Shown one piece after another: positions 36,082 to 47,224 of a stretch of 64,000 nt of DNA (position 1 is the first letter of the stretch; each line of letters opens with the position of its first letter). The DNA is from Siphonodentalium dalli. Its lineage: Eukaryota > Mollusca > Scaphopoda > Gadilida > Siphonodentaliidae. The stretch is from NCBI GenBank assembly GCA_032622095.1, contig CP136066.1, forward strand, positions 133,271,917 to 133,335,916. The letters are read 5' to 3'. The translations under genes were made by a program, and so were the position numbers. The notes under the pieces were generated by a model. That model did no database searches and was not told where the DNA came from. It saw only the letters and a list, made by a program, of their open reading frames with translations.

Positions 36082-38640
36082 GGGTTTCAAACCGCACCTA
36101 AGATTTGCTGTGTTTATCGGTAGAATAAAAGCGCATATGACGCCGGTTCGAATCGCTATGTAATGGTGATACACCCCACGACATATATATGTCAACAACC
36201 CGCAGTTTGTTCGTTTTGGACAAACGTGACACTTGTCCGAAAATAAGACGTAAAACTCAGAATATTCACATCAAGTCTACCCGGGGGTTTCAAACCGCAC
36301 CTAAGTTTTGCTGTGTTTATCGGTAGAATAAAAGCGCACATGACGCCGGTTCGAATCGCTATGTAATGGTGATACACCCCACGACATATATTTGTCGACA
36401 ACCCGCAGTTTGTTCGTTTTGGACAAACGTGACACTTGTCCGAAAATAAGACGTAAAACTCAGAATATAGTCGCGATTCTGTTGCAAACTATATTGGGCT
36501 GAATATCTCCAAATTCACGTCCTTGGCCATATATAAACGGCAATCGTGTTATCCCACCGTGTATATACAAGCGAAGGTAACCATGCTCCTTGTACATCCA
36601 TCTTTTCGATTTTATGTTTAATTTTAAATTAAATTTGAATAAATTTAAAATTAAAAAAAGGAGATATCCTTTAAATATTTGTTCAATAATATCACCTGGT
36701 CATAACAGTGTCGACATTCCATACGTGAGCACACTCAATTCGATCAGATTGATGAATTCTTAGTGTAAAACACCGAACATTCACATCAAGTCTACCCGGG
36801 GGTTTCAAACCGCACCTAAGATTTGCTGTGTTTATCGGTAGAATAAAAGCGCATATGACGCCGGTTCGAATCGCTATGTAATGGTGATACACCCCACGAC
36901 ATATATATGTCGACAACCCGCAGTTTGTTCGTTTTGGACAAACGTGACACTTGTCCGAAAATAAGACGTAAAACTCAGAATATTCACATCAAGTCTACCC
37001 GGGGGTTTCAAACCGCACCTAAGTTTTGCTGTGTTTATCGGTAGAATAAAAGCGCACATGACGCCGGTTCGAATCGCTATGTAATGGTGATACACCCCAC
37101 GACATATATTTGTCGACAACCCGCAGTTTGTTCGTTTTGGACAAACGTGACACTTGTCCGAAAATAAGACGTAAAACTCAGAATATAGTCGCGATTCTGT
37201 TGCAAACTATATTGGACTGAATATCTCCAAATTCACGTCCTTGGCCATATATAAACGGCAATCGTGTTATCCCACCCTGTATATACGAGCGAAGGTAACC
37301 ATGCTCCTTGTACATCCATCTTTTCGATTTTATGTTTAATTTTAAATTAAATTTGAATAAATTTAAAATAAAAAAAACGAGATATCCTTTAAATATTTGT
37401 TCAATAATATCACCTGGTCATAACAGTGTCGACATTCCATGCATACGTGAGCACACTCAATTCGATCAGATTGATGAATTTTTAGTGTAAAACACCGAAC
37501 ATTCACATCAAGTCTACCCGGGGGTTTCAAACCGCACCTACGTTTTGCTGTGTTTATCGGTAGAATAAAAGCGCACACGACGCCGGTTCGAATCGCTATG
37601 TAATGGTGATACACCCCACGACATATATATGTCGACAACCCGCAGTTTGTTCGTTTTGTACAAACGTGACACTTGTCCGAAAATAAGACGTAAAACTCAG
37701 AATATTCACATCAAGTCTACCCGGGGGTTTCAAACCGCACCTAAGTTTTGCTGTGTTTATCGGTAGAATAAAAGCGCACATGACGCCGGTTCGAATCGCT
37801 ATGTAATGGTGATACACCCCACGACATATATATGTCGACAACCCGCAGTTTGTTCGTTTTGTACAAACGTGACACTTGTCCGAAAATAAGACGTAAAACT
37901 CAGAATATTCACATCAAGTCTACCCGGGGGTTTCAAACCGCACCTAAGTTTTGCTGTGTTTATCGGTAGAATAAAAGCGCACATGACGCCGGTTCGAATC
38001 GCTATGTAATGGTGATACACCCCACGACATATATTTGTCGACAACCCGCAGTTTGTTCGTTTTGGACAAACGTGACACTTGTCCGAAAATAAGACGTAAA
38101 ACTCAGAATATTCACATCAAGTCTACCCGGGGGTTTCAAACCGCACCTAAGTTTTGCTGTGTTTATCGGTAGAATAAAAGCGCACATGACGCCGGTTCGA
38201 ATCGCTATGTAATGGTGATACACCCCACGACATATATTTGTCGACAACCCGCAGTTTGTTCGTTTTGGACAAACGTGACACTTGTCCGAAAATAAGACGT
38301 AAAACTCAGAATATAGTCGCGATTCTGTTGCAAACTATATTGGACTGAATATCTCCAAATTCACGTCCTTGGCCATATATAAACGGCAATCGTGTTATCC
38401 CACCCTGTATATACGAGCGAAGGTAACCATGCTCCTTGTACATCCATCTTTTCGATTTTATGTTTAATTTTAAATTAAATTTGAATAAATTTAAAATTAA
38501 AAAAACGAGATATCCTTTAAATATTTGTTCAATAATATCACCTGGTCATAACAGTGTCGACACTCCATACGTGAGCACACTCAATTCGATCAGATGTGAT
38601 GAATTCTTAGTGTAAAACACAGAACACTGATTCAGGCCGA
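36081..38640. repeat. Higher-order satellite array: 203-bp monomers plus 312-316-bp variant blocks
   Basis: Eight monomers of 203 bp start (ggggtttcaaaccgcacc) at 36081, 36284, 36799, 37002, 37521, 37724, 37927 and 38130. After each run of 2, 2 and 4 monomers comes a variant block (~36468-36780, 37185-37500, 38309-38630) containing tcgcgattctgttgcaaact, gccatatataaacggc and an AT palindrome. Each monomer holds the palindrome CGACATATATATGTCG (for example 37619-37634) and a ggacaaacgtgacacttgtcc hairpin. A ggttcgaatc word resembles a tRNA B box, but no tRNA fold is visible. Copies are nearly identical. Minus-strand frames of 69-91 codons repeat with the array and are not genes. Confidence 0.93.
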
Positions 38641-39310
38641 AAGTCCGTCTGTCGATGAATCCGGAGGTTTTAAATCGCACCTAGGATGATTTGCTGAGTT
38701 TTTTCAGTTGACGTGAAGCCCAAAATGATGCCATATCGAATGCCGTTGTCACAGTGATGTACCCCAGGACCTATACATGTCGACAGAACACGCCAGCGGC
38801 TAATGTAGGAGCGCTGTTCTCGTTAAAATGATGGCGTAAAACGTATTGTAGAATGTTTTTACTGACAAAAAATCTGAATGTTTAAACCAACGCGGCACCT
38901 AGGAATTGTTCGTTTCTCCGTGTCGGTGGAATATGAATAGCCCAAAGACATCATATACATATATATTATGCCTGTCGTCCGGTTCGTTGCACGGACCGCA
39001 CATAATCACCTAATAAAGGTATCATGATGTTACCTGCAATATAAATATTTTCCGCCAAACTCAAGGCTTATCATCCTTTATGAGAATAATCGGCTTTATT
39101 TAATTAATTTACATTTTTTAAATTCTTACTACAACCATGTTAAAAGAAATTCAGAAACATGTTTAATGTGGCAATGTAAAATTACATTTGGTAAATAGGT
39201 TCAAATAGCACGTTAATACATCCTTGTGATAAACTAATTAGTGATGTAACACACATTCTATCAGCCGATAATTACCCGGGGGTATCAAACCGCACTGCCG
39301 TGTACAATTA
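38641..39310. repeat. Degenerate edge of the satellite array
   Basis: Strongly diverged monomers: ggaggttttaaatcgcacct near 38662, gatgtaccccaggacctata near 38755, ttaaaccaacgcggcaccta near 38882, and cccgggggtatcaaaccgca at 39277. Confidence 0.65.
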
Positions 39311-39399
39311 GCTGGTTTGGACTGGGCCTGCTTTGCAGAGGCACCGACCGCGTCATGATATTGTTGATAAACAGATTGTAGAAAAATATGTTTTATCGA

Positions 39400-39600
39400 C
39401 GTAATGACTGGGGCTCAAAATGGGTGTTTAAATTGAAGCCACGTGTTTCATATAATCGATGCGTGTTTAAAACCACGTGCTATACTGTTGATGAACATTA
39501 GAAAGTAGAAAATACGTATTATCGACGTATTAATAAAGAATGACTGGGGTTCAAAATGGGTGTTTAAATTGAAGCCACGTGTTTCATATAATACGCCGCG
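39400..39600. repeat. 137-bp direct duplication inside the 7.4 kb unit
   Basis: aatgactggggctcaaaatg with gtgtttaaattgaagccacg occurs at 39403 and again at 39540 with one or two changes. It ends in cgtgtttcatataat both times. Confidence 0.8.
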
Positions 39601-39739
39601 TGCCAATGATCATATGTGAGTGGTGCGTTGTGATTGATGTTAGAGGCGTTGGTACTTCAAACGGACACCACTGAGATACTACTGCAGACAGTGTTTGCTA
39701 GTAACTTAGCCATTTTTGTTAGGCGACTTCTCAAAATTG

Positions 39740-39769
39740 AAAAAAAAAATTGAAAAAAAAAAAAAAAAA
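39740..39769 (+). repeat. A-rich homopolymer tract
   Basis: Two A runs (9 and 17-18 bases) separated by ttg near the right end of the 7.4 kb unit. Confidence 0.9.
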
Positions 39770-39898
39770 CTCAAAATTGGAGGGCGACTTAAACTTCGCC
39801 CGACTGCAAAAATAAGGCGAAGTGGACGGCAATAGGGCGACTTCTTCGCCCACGCCGCCCTCTCGGCTGGTCCCTGCATCATAGTGATATATTCTATA

Positions 39899-40820
39899 CA
39901 GGGTTTGCGCTGGTCCAAATTTGCCAATGGCAAAAAATATTTTCATTTGGCAAAAAACAATTTCATTTGGCAAACATTTTGACAAGTGGGTTTTTAATTA
40001 TGGGATGTGAACTATCTAGTGGTCATTCATTACATGAGCCAACTTACAGACAATACAAAGGGGAAGCTGATCAAGAAATCTATCAACTTAGTGCAGTCAG
40101 CAGTGATATGTCAAATGTTATATGTAAATTTCTTTATTTTCACAAAACGGCAATCCCTTCTTTCTGCTATAATCAAACTTTCATTAACCAGCTAATTGAC
40201 TGTTGTTAAAATATGAGTTGGAAAAAAGCAAAGTTCTGCAAATTTTTCATCGAGGCTGGTATAAGTAATTTGTAACATGCTCTCAATGTAGACTCCGTCA
40301 CTTTACACGAAACAGCAAAAGATAATTAAATTGTTTTTACAGTTCATCCCCCCTTTGTCTATTTGGATTATGGATGCATGCAGTCATTGCAACAATACAT
40401 ATTAATGGCTACATTGTATAGCACGTATTTATGATGTCAGTTTTGTATGACCAATGAGTATAAGACAATACGTTAATCAGCCGAATGTGAATGACAGATT
40501 AATTTGTGGCTCATTGTGGTCAGCAAGGATACTGGGCAAAATAATATTTATGTATGTATGTAGCAATATTAAATGTAGTTTCCGGCTGTTGCTTAGAATA
40601 AGCCTTAGATATTTATTTCTACTTCGATATTTATTAATAATACTAACTTGCTTTACTAGCTCACTGTACCTGTGTCTGTTAGTTTTTATAGTATAAAAAC
40701 AAAGATATAAAAAAAATAAGTAGATTTTCCTTCAATTCCCCCAATTATACCCTCAATTAAATAAATAATTTCATTTGGCAAAATTTTGGCAGAGAAAATT
40801 TTTGTCCAGCGCCAACCCTG
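39899..40820. mobile_element. hAT-like non-autonomous element, old copy
   Basis: Ends CAGGGTTTGCGCTGG and CCAGCGCCAACCCTG are inverted repeats with one mismatch. Flanking 8-mers (attctata / attatgtg) agree at only 5 of 8 positions, so the copy is old or was altered. The subterminal motif tttcatttggcaaa recurs at both ends. The internal phrase gacaagtgggttttta...gatgtgaact is shared with the element at 52709-53639. The left end lies 22 bp from the end of the 7.4 kb unit. Confidence 0.65.
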
Positions 40821-41099
40821 ATTATGTGTCATTAGATCATGTCATGAATCTCTACACCAGCTTCGCCCTTCACCCCTACTGGCAAAGTTAGAGCAGAGAT
40901 CCAAGTAATGAGAACTTGATTAACAGTCATAAGCATAATTGATCATAGGCATTCATGACTGAAGAATGTAAGAACAAAGCAGCGACTGAAAAAGTAATCA
41001 ACTTGTCTACTTCCTAATGGAATACTAATCTCTAACTGATGCCTAGAAACTGAAGCGCACATATCATATCTGTAAAAGTTGATATTGAAATCGCTGCCT

Positions 41100-41565
41100 G
41101 TACATTTCGAACAGTGGTGAAAAATCTAATTGTGCAAAACGACATTAAGTCGAAAAGGGTTAATAACTCTGTCAAAAAATATTTTTTCCGTCATCTATAT
41201 ACAGGGAACAATATTCTGAAGTTTAAATCTCTAGGATGAAAACTGTAGGAGGAGTTGATTACACCATGAAGGAACCCTCATACTGAAAATTATAAAAAAT
41301 GTTGAAATTTTCTAAGTCGAAAAGGGTTAATAACTCCATCAAAAAATTATTTTTCTGTCATCTATATACATGTTGCACATCTTCAATATATGGGCAACAA
41401 TATTCTGAAGTTTCAAATCTCTGGGATGAAATCTGTAGGAGGAGATGATTACACCATGAAGGTGCTCAAAAGTGTGACGGTCGGACAGTACGACGGACGA
41501 ACGGACAGACAGGCGGAGCCCGTTTCTATAGTCCCCCGAAAATTAATATTTCGGGGGACAATAAA
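41100..41565 (+). mobile_element. Pearl-type element: two core units, (GGAC)-like tract and terminal hairpin
   Basis: Two ~172-bp units begin gtcgaaaagggttaataact (41151 and 41323). Then come ggacagtacgacggacgaac and a near-perfect terminal hairpin gtcccccgaaa / tttcgggggac (41532-41560) followed by aataaa. The hairpin stem is 11 bp with a ttaatat loop. Confidence 0.65.
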
Positions 41566-42499
41566 CATATACCAGTGCTCAGTCAGGAGTGGTCAGGTCA
41601 GAATTGGTTTGATCTTATATCAGTCACTGCATCGTGAAAACAATCATAATATTTCTATTGCAACGTCAGACATAGAATGTCGTAGATCAAAGGTGCCGCA
41701 CTGTGAATGTGTGAACGTGTACAGTAACTCTGCTGATGCGACTTACTAAGCCGAACAATGATTGTTCCAATGAGACATCAAAAGTGTCCCGCTTCTCCGA
41801 CGAATAACAGGTTGCCATCCCTCGAATGATAACTAGATTAGCAACATGTTTTTATAACACCATAACCGCGACCAGGCGGTCGTATTTGGGTTCCATCGCA
41901 ATTGTCTGTGCTTTATACACATGGGCGACGATAAATATGGAAGTATACTGCATGCATCACTGATTGATGACCAATGAAATATGATTTTTTAGTCGATTAG
42001 GAGATTGCTAATCGATTATCACAGATATGCTAGTCGATGTCGACTAATCATTTCAACACTAGGGCCTTTAATGCGTGACCAATCCGAGCAGGTATATCGG
42101 GTCAGTTAGCGTAAAAACGTTTAACCCATTCCTCCTGCTGGGCGGAGACATAATCCATAAGTTCAGTTTGAGGGCTTCTTTAGTGGAAAAACAAAGCATG
42201 TGTGTATTGTTTCTCGCAATCCAGCTCATGAGCAAACTAAAGATCATTCAAAACTCACCAAAATGATGGAGATAGCCAGGAGATAGCCAGTTTTATGTAT
42301 ATATATATCCCTTCCCCACGGATGTCTTGGATGACCAAGATATATTTCAATCAAAATAATATGTACCTCATGCTATGATCTTTACAATGGATTCCACCAT
42401 AGAATTATAGCCAATCAGAACACAAGTGCAGCTTCCATAAATAAGGCATTTACAGGCCACAATTCACATTCATAAACTAGTATTGGAACAAATACTCAC
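41566..42499. other. Unassigned intron sequence with element debris
   Basis: At 41985-42062 the words agtcgattag and gtcgactaatcatttcaaca look like one end of a DNA transposon whose other end was not found. At 42125-42195 (cataatccataagttcagtt) there is a right-end fragment of the 46355-50900 family. Confidence 0.45.
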
Positions 42500-42618
42500 A
42501 TTTCTCAACTCCCTCAGGGTAATGTTCCCCAACAGAGAAGAGAACATCAGAGGTGATAGAAACGTTACTCAAATTAGGCTTCTCCAATATTTGTTTCACA
42601 AATAATTCAGCTGTATCT
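42500..42618 (-). CDS. LRPPRC: LRPPRC-like internal exon (119 nt)
   Basis: Acceptor catctatttccag and donor GAGAAAT|gtgagt. One base completes a lysine codon from the upstream exon (AA+A). Then come 39 codons starting DTAELFVKQILEKPNLSN and ending GEHYPEGVEK plus one base. The next exon supplies TA to make leucine, giving VEKL. Helical-repeat character continues. Confidence 0.8.
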
Positions 42619-42995
42619 CTGGAAATAGATGAAACACATAATAAAAAGAAACAAAAAAATAATAGATTTTTGTTTAATTAATTACGAAGAGTATTCAGAG
42701 GCATATCTGTTTAGTAGAAATGCTCCGGTCCCGTTCAATTCTCAATCACATTCTTTGAAAAGTCAAACCCATTTTATTTTATTCCGCTTAGCAGTTTTAT
42801 GTCATTCTTGAGTCAAGCTTTCGGGACGTCATAGCTTTTATAAATACAGGCAGTAGAATTATTGTCTGTGATATGGGCCTCTAATTATAAAGCTCATTAT
42901 GATAAAGGATAAAGGCTGTGACAACCGAAAGCTTTGGATAAAGAGTGACTTGTTATTGAAAAATAATATCTATTGTTGCTAAATTTAGGCATACT
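42619..42995. other. Unassigned intron sequence
   Basis: AT-rich. A 60-codon open frame has no motif. Confidence 0.35.
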
Positions 42996-43603
42996 GATGC
43001 ATCTGTCAATAAATATCTGATCTCAATGAAAACAAGTGCACCAACAACAGTATCCCCTGCCAAGGTGTCTTTCCGCTCTTTAAACAATACAGTCAATGAC
43101 TGTGGCTTCGCTCACCAGACTGTAAAGACGGAGAAGACTGGGACTCTGAAGACTACAACAGTCAGTACTTGTCAGATAACTTTAGAACAAGTAGTTCTAA
43201 ACAGGGACACAGGTAGAGGGACTTCATTGAATGGTGGGAGGGGGTGTCCACCTTGAAATTTCTAACAACATACCCCTCCCCCTCCCCCAATAGATCATTA
43301 CCCATTACTTCCAAACTGGACCAAACTAAACTACAACTGGTACTTCAAGATCTCCAACTGTTGGAAATTTATCAAAACCTTACTGGTAATACCGGTATAT
43401 ATCAAAATTATTACATGTAACAGGAATCTATATACAAGTACCAAACATAAATTCATAACATAGATAGGGTGGGTGCAGGAGTGTTAAATCTCCTATCTCA
43501 AACCCTATTCGAACCAAATGTAAATCCCAATCTATGAGATCCATTGATCTAGTAATTTCAAAGGGTATATTATAGAAGTTGAAGTGAATTCATTTTCCTT
43601 AAA
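42996..43603 (+). repeat. Pearl-type repeat fragment, related to 62640-62960 and 63460-63740
   Basis: Starts with the conserved 5' motif ACAAGTGCACC (43031) and carries tatcccctgcc (43050), the complement of the gcaggggata 3' hairpins seen elsewhere. The segments ctcaccagactgtaaagacg and tccaccttgaaat recur at 62676 and around 62826. The part at 43440-43600 (gggtgggtgcaggagtgtta ... tctatgagatccatt) recurs at 63600-63700. Confidence 0.55.
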
Positions 43604-44010
43604 ACAAGTGCACCGCTGGGCGGAGGTAATGCCCCCGACTGTACAATCAGAGAGGATTTTTCTTATTTTTGTAAAGTTATGTTATTCATGAGTATTTAGT
43701 ACGATAGAGGATGACTTGTTAAAATATGACAACACTTACAGAGACCCTCACACGCACGCAATATTAATGATGAAAACCTTAATTTTCTAAGTCCAAAAAG
43801 GGGTGTAACTCTGGAAAAAATGGGCGGACGAAACCACGGTTATGGGAAATCTTGTCCCCCCGGCTGGTCTATTAGCATACCAAAGATCAACTGAATTGAG
43901 TTACCGAAGCCAAAGTTATGAGTTGAAACGTTTGTATGGATGGAAGGACGGACGGACGGAGGGCTCCACTATATACCCCCAAATCTCCATCGGAGATCGG
44001 GGCATAATAA
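43604..44010 (+). mobile_element. Pearl-type element, short full-length copy
   Basis: 5' motif ACAAGTGCACCGCTGGGCG, then aatgcccccga, one core unit (aaaggggtgtaactctgg at 43797), a (GGAC)n tract at 43948-43962, and a terminal hairpin (tatacccccaaatctccatc / ggagatcggggcata) with an ataa tail. The 3' cggggcat is complementary to the 5' atgcccccg. Confidence 0.65.
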
Positions 44011-44379
44011 GTTACAAAATTAAGGGACAGGTTATCAACTCTGATAATTTGTTTCTTGAAATTATCAGCATAATAAATCACACACCATTATCACAGATGA
44101 AGGGAAGTTAAAAGCCTATATAAACATAATATTGTAACACCTGCATGTACAACTGCATAGAACACAGCACATGGGAATTAGTCTAATTTAAATTGAAATG
44201 AATGACACATATAAACATTATCCAGCAGTTTCTGTTATTTGTTTATCAACCACTGTCAATAGGATAAGATCTCATTTCATACACAGGAGACAATAGAGAG
44301 AATGGCAGGCAGACAAGATTTATATTGTTGTTAGCGAAAGAGATGACTTCTCAAATAACATTGTGGCATTAGGAAAGAA

Positions 44380-45425
44380 TAGAGGTGCCAGGATTATTGA
44401 TTTTGATAAGTGATAATCGGTCGTCAATAATCGATTATAATCAATTAATTGTACATAATAACATCAGTGAAAGCCGTAATAAGGCCTATTGGCTGGGTGC
44501 TGGTTTACTGCACTGTTTCTGGTTGTTTGAGGCATCGGCTGATGTCATTTTTACATTAAAAAAGTGCATCATAAACAACTGTTAATGACCAATGAACACA
44601 ACAACGTATCCAATACCAGCACAATTCTCGGCAATGTATGGTTATATTTGTGAGTTCATTAGAACAAACGTAGCGATTAATTTCAGTGTTATGAATAGCC
44701 AAACATATAAACAATATAAAAGTAGGAATGCACGACGGATGGCTTTAATACGGTTCCTAAAAATGGAAACTATAAGTTTCATCAAACTTCCACAGCGTGG
44801 ATAACAATCACAAAGGTGTGACCCCACCTGCAAATTGCAGGACTCAGAACAAGTTGTATTTGATAATATCGAGTTTCATTCAGCATTCACTGCATGATAC
44901 GCAATAGACTGTACTGTATACTTATGCAAACAAGGTATACTCGCAAATGACATCGCAGAGAACATCGCTGATTAAAATGACATAGGTTCCCTGGTTTCCA
45001 GAGAATGTCAATCAACTCCCCATTGGTTCAATCAGATTCAAGGGCAAGTGCATTCCAGTTTATTGAACATGGTGACAAAGATGTAGTGCCGCCTTTCAAG
45101 TATAAATATACAACGACTTCGCCATAAGTTCAATCAGTGCCGCCAATTTGTAGAATATACAACGACCCGAAGAGTAACCATGTCGCATCATCAAATGAAC
45201 TGCCGACTGTTTGCAACATAAGTTAGTAGTTCTCATGTTGTCAAAATCTCTTTAATATGCGATCAAAGGTTGTTAACCCTTCAGTTGTAGATTAAACTGT
45301 GTAAAACAAACACGGCATTTTCCGACTTTGAAACAAATAATGCAGATTAATCAACAATGGAAATGGTAATCGATTATCGCTTTATCAACGGTTCATCGAT
45401 TATACGATTAATCGTGGCACCCCTA
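44380..45425. mobile_element. Non-autonomous hAT element (1046 bp), perfect 8-bp target duplication
   Basis: Ends TAGAGGTGCCAGGATTAT and ATTAATCGTGGCACCCCTA are imperfect inverted repeats, with ggaaagaa directly outside both (44372-44379, 45426-45433). Subterminal gattaatcg and tcgattat words recur inside. The 8-bp duplication and end sequence are typical of hAT. Internal open frames are under 75 codons. Confidence 0.88.
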
Positions 45426-46025
45426 GGAAAGAACAACATTTGTAACAGGAGTACATACATGTATTTATTTGACCCTTCAATTGTCAAGGGTAACAATCTG
45501 TCTGTTCGTGATTTTTCTCCCAGATCCCTGGACCGATTTCATCTAAATTTGGTGGGGTGAGTCAGTGTACTCTGGCAGATGTCATAACGAGATTAGTTTC
45601 AGGGTTTCCGCCAAGGGGAAATTAATGAGTCCGTATTAGGGAAACACATAATGCGACGGGACGACCATGGTTTGTCCTGTCGGGCGAATTTTTTTTTATT
45701 TGACACTGAAAAGTAGCAATATCCTTGCACCTGAGTGTCCCACAAAGCAATCCAAAGCGACGTATATTACGCAAGTCGATCATTTTCCGTGGGTGCATTA
45801 ATTCAGCTGATGGTATCCAGAAAATTAATCATGTAATTACACACGTAAGACTGTCGTCTGATTGAAGAATATAAAAATGAACAAGTTACAGTGTTTAAAA
45901 ATTTATAACTTACAATAAGATTCCGACAGGTATAATGAAACTAAACACTAAAAAGCATCTATGCATTGTCCAATAATACCTAGCTGGGAGAATTGAATTA
46001 AGTATTTCCTGGAATTTGAAGTAGC

Positions 46026-46372
46026 TTCCGTGAAAATATAATATTTATAAATAATATTACTTTTTCCTTAAGGGAAGCCCGAAACTGAACTATATGGATT
46101 ACGTCTCCGGCCTTGTGTCAATCAGGAGGGTTAAAATTTTATTGCTGTGCCGACCCCACTCACATCCGTGTCCAGATTAGTCTCGCATGAATACACCCGC
46201 ATTCTATCTATTGTCTAGTCAGTTTTTTATTTCCGACTTAATCATGAGATTTGCGAGTCGCGGGGTTGGGAATGGCACCACCATGGGAGGGATCTATGAT
46301 AGTTCAGTTTCGGGCTTCCCTTAAGGAAAAAGTAATATTATTTATAAATATTATATTTTTCCGCCAAGGAGA
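46026..46372. mobile_element. Foldback miniature element with ~60-bp perfect inverted repeats
   Basis: 46035-46091 (around aatatttataaataatatta and ccttaagggaagcccgaaac) returns exactly inverted at 46311-46367. The loop contains tcaatcaggagggttaaaat and gactaatctggac-type sequence that is shared, inverted, with 50735-50850. It partly overlaps the left end of the 46355-50900 element. Confidence 0.75.
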
Positions 46373-47224
46373 AGCCCTCAACTGAACTATATGGATTAGA
46401 ATGCAAGCCCAGGAGGAGGCACGAGCAATAAAGTTAATTAATATCCAAATTCGATGGGAATGTACTCTTCCGAAACATGATTCATGTAAATGTGATTTAG
46501 TCATGAATCAGATATGATTATGTTACGTGAAAGAGCTCCCAATTCAGATTACGACATTGCTCAAATGTGTACCGCCCGCCCCCCTTGTTTTTGGAATAAA
46601 CATCCCAGGTAGTGCCATATAATTCATGCTAGCGAGACAACCGAGCAAGTATAACTTTGCTGCATCCTATTCTCTGTGTTATCTTCTTCGCTCTCTCGAC
46701 AGTTCACATTATGAACTGATGTCACATGCAGCCATAGTGTAGGCCATAAGATATCAGAATGCTTATGATACACCAGGGAGCAAATTAACTGGAATCGCAT
46801 CGCGATTTGCCACCGAAATGTGGATACCGGTAATAGCGAGGAATTTCTTTATACATGTATGATGTTATAAAAATGCTATCTAATCATGTCAATGTGAGAT
46901 TATTTGCTAATCAGATATCGAAAGTAAATTGCTCCCTGTGATACACAAACCAGATATAAAAATGATATGCTGCAGACATCATAGCGAGGTATGAGGTTTC
47001 ATTATATCATGCCACACATCTGTACTCCAGCCTCGTATAATGTAGAGAGCAGGGAACGCCATCATGATCCAAGGTATCATTGCATACCAGTATATATGGG
47101 ATTAGAGAACACCACTGCGGACTTGATGAACAAGCATAGAAGCATCAGTGATCTATGATGGCGCACATAACGAGTGTCGGGTACATTTCGAAATGATCAA
47201 ATGTAGCAGAATGATCAAAATTGC

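Larger units (their letters stand above)
32440..39876. mobile_element. 7.4 kb hAT-type unit carrying a satellite array, perfect 8-bp target duplication
   Basis: The left end CAGGGACCAGCC (32440-32451) and right end GGCTGGTCCCTG (39865-39876) are perfect 12-bp inverted repeats, and catcatag lies immediately outside both (32432-32439 and 39877-39884). The first ~550 bp match the 796-bp hAT element at 19169, including aataaggcgaagtggccgtt; the same subterminal phrase recurs at 39810-39830. The 7437-bp interior holds two hairpins, a foldback element and the 203-bp satellite array, and no recognisable transposase. Either a hAT element has captured or grown a satellite, or a once-small element was interrupted by later insertions and array expansion. 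Confidence 0.8.

Noticed and set aside
36140-38200. ggttcgaatcgct word in each monomer as a tRNA B box or tRNA gene
   Set aside because: No A box at the right distance and no cloverleaf could be folded by eye.
36192-38247. Series of similar 69-91-codon minus-strand frames (MSTNICRGVYHHY...)
   Set aside because: They repeat with the 203-bp satellite monomer and run across its palindromes, so they reflect the array, not a gene family.
36081-38640. CRISPR-like array
   Set aside because: Repeat units are 203 bp with no unique spacers of constant size, and the sequence is eukaryotic. The 36-bp array at 21541-22477 also has no spacers.
41985-42062. Second hAT element starting or ending at the gtcgactaatcatttcaacactag motif
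   Set aside because: No matching opposite end or duplication was found within several kb.
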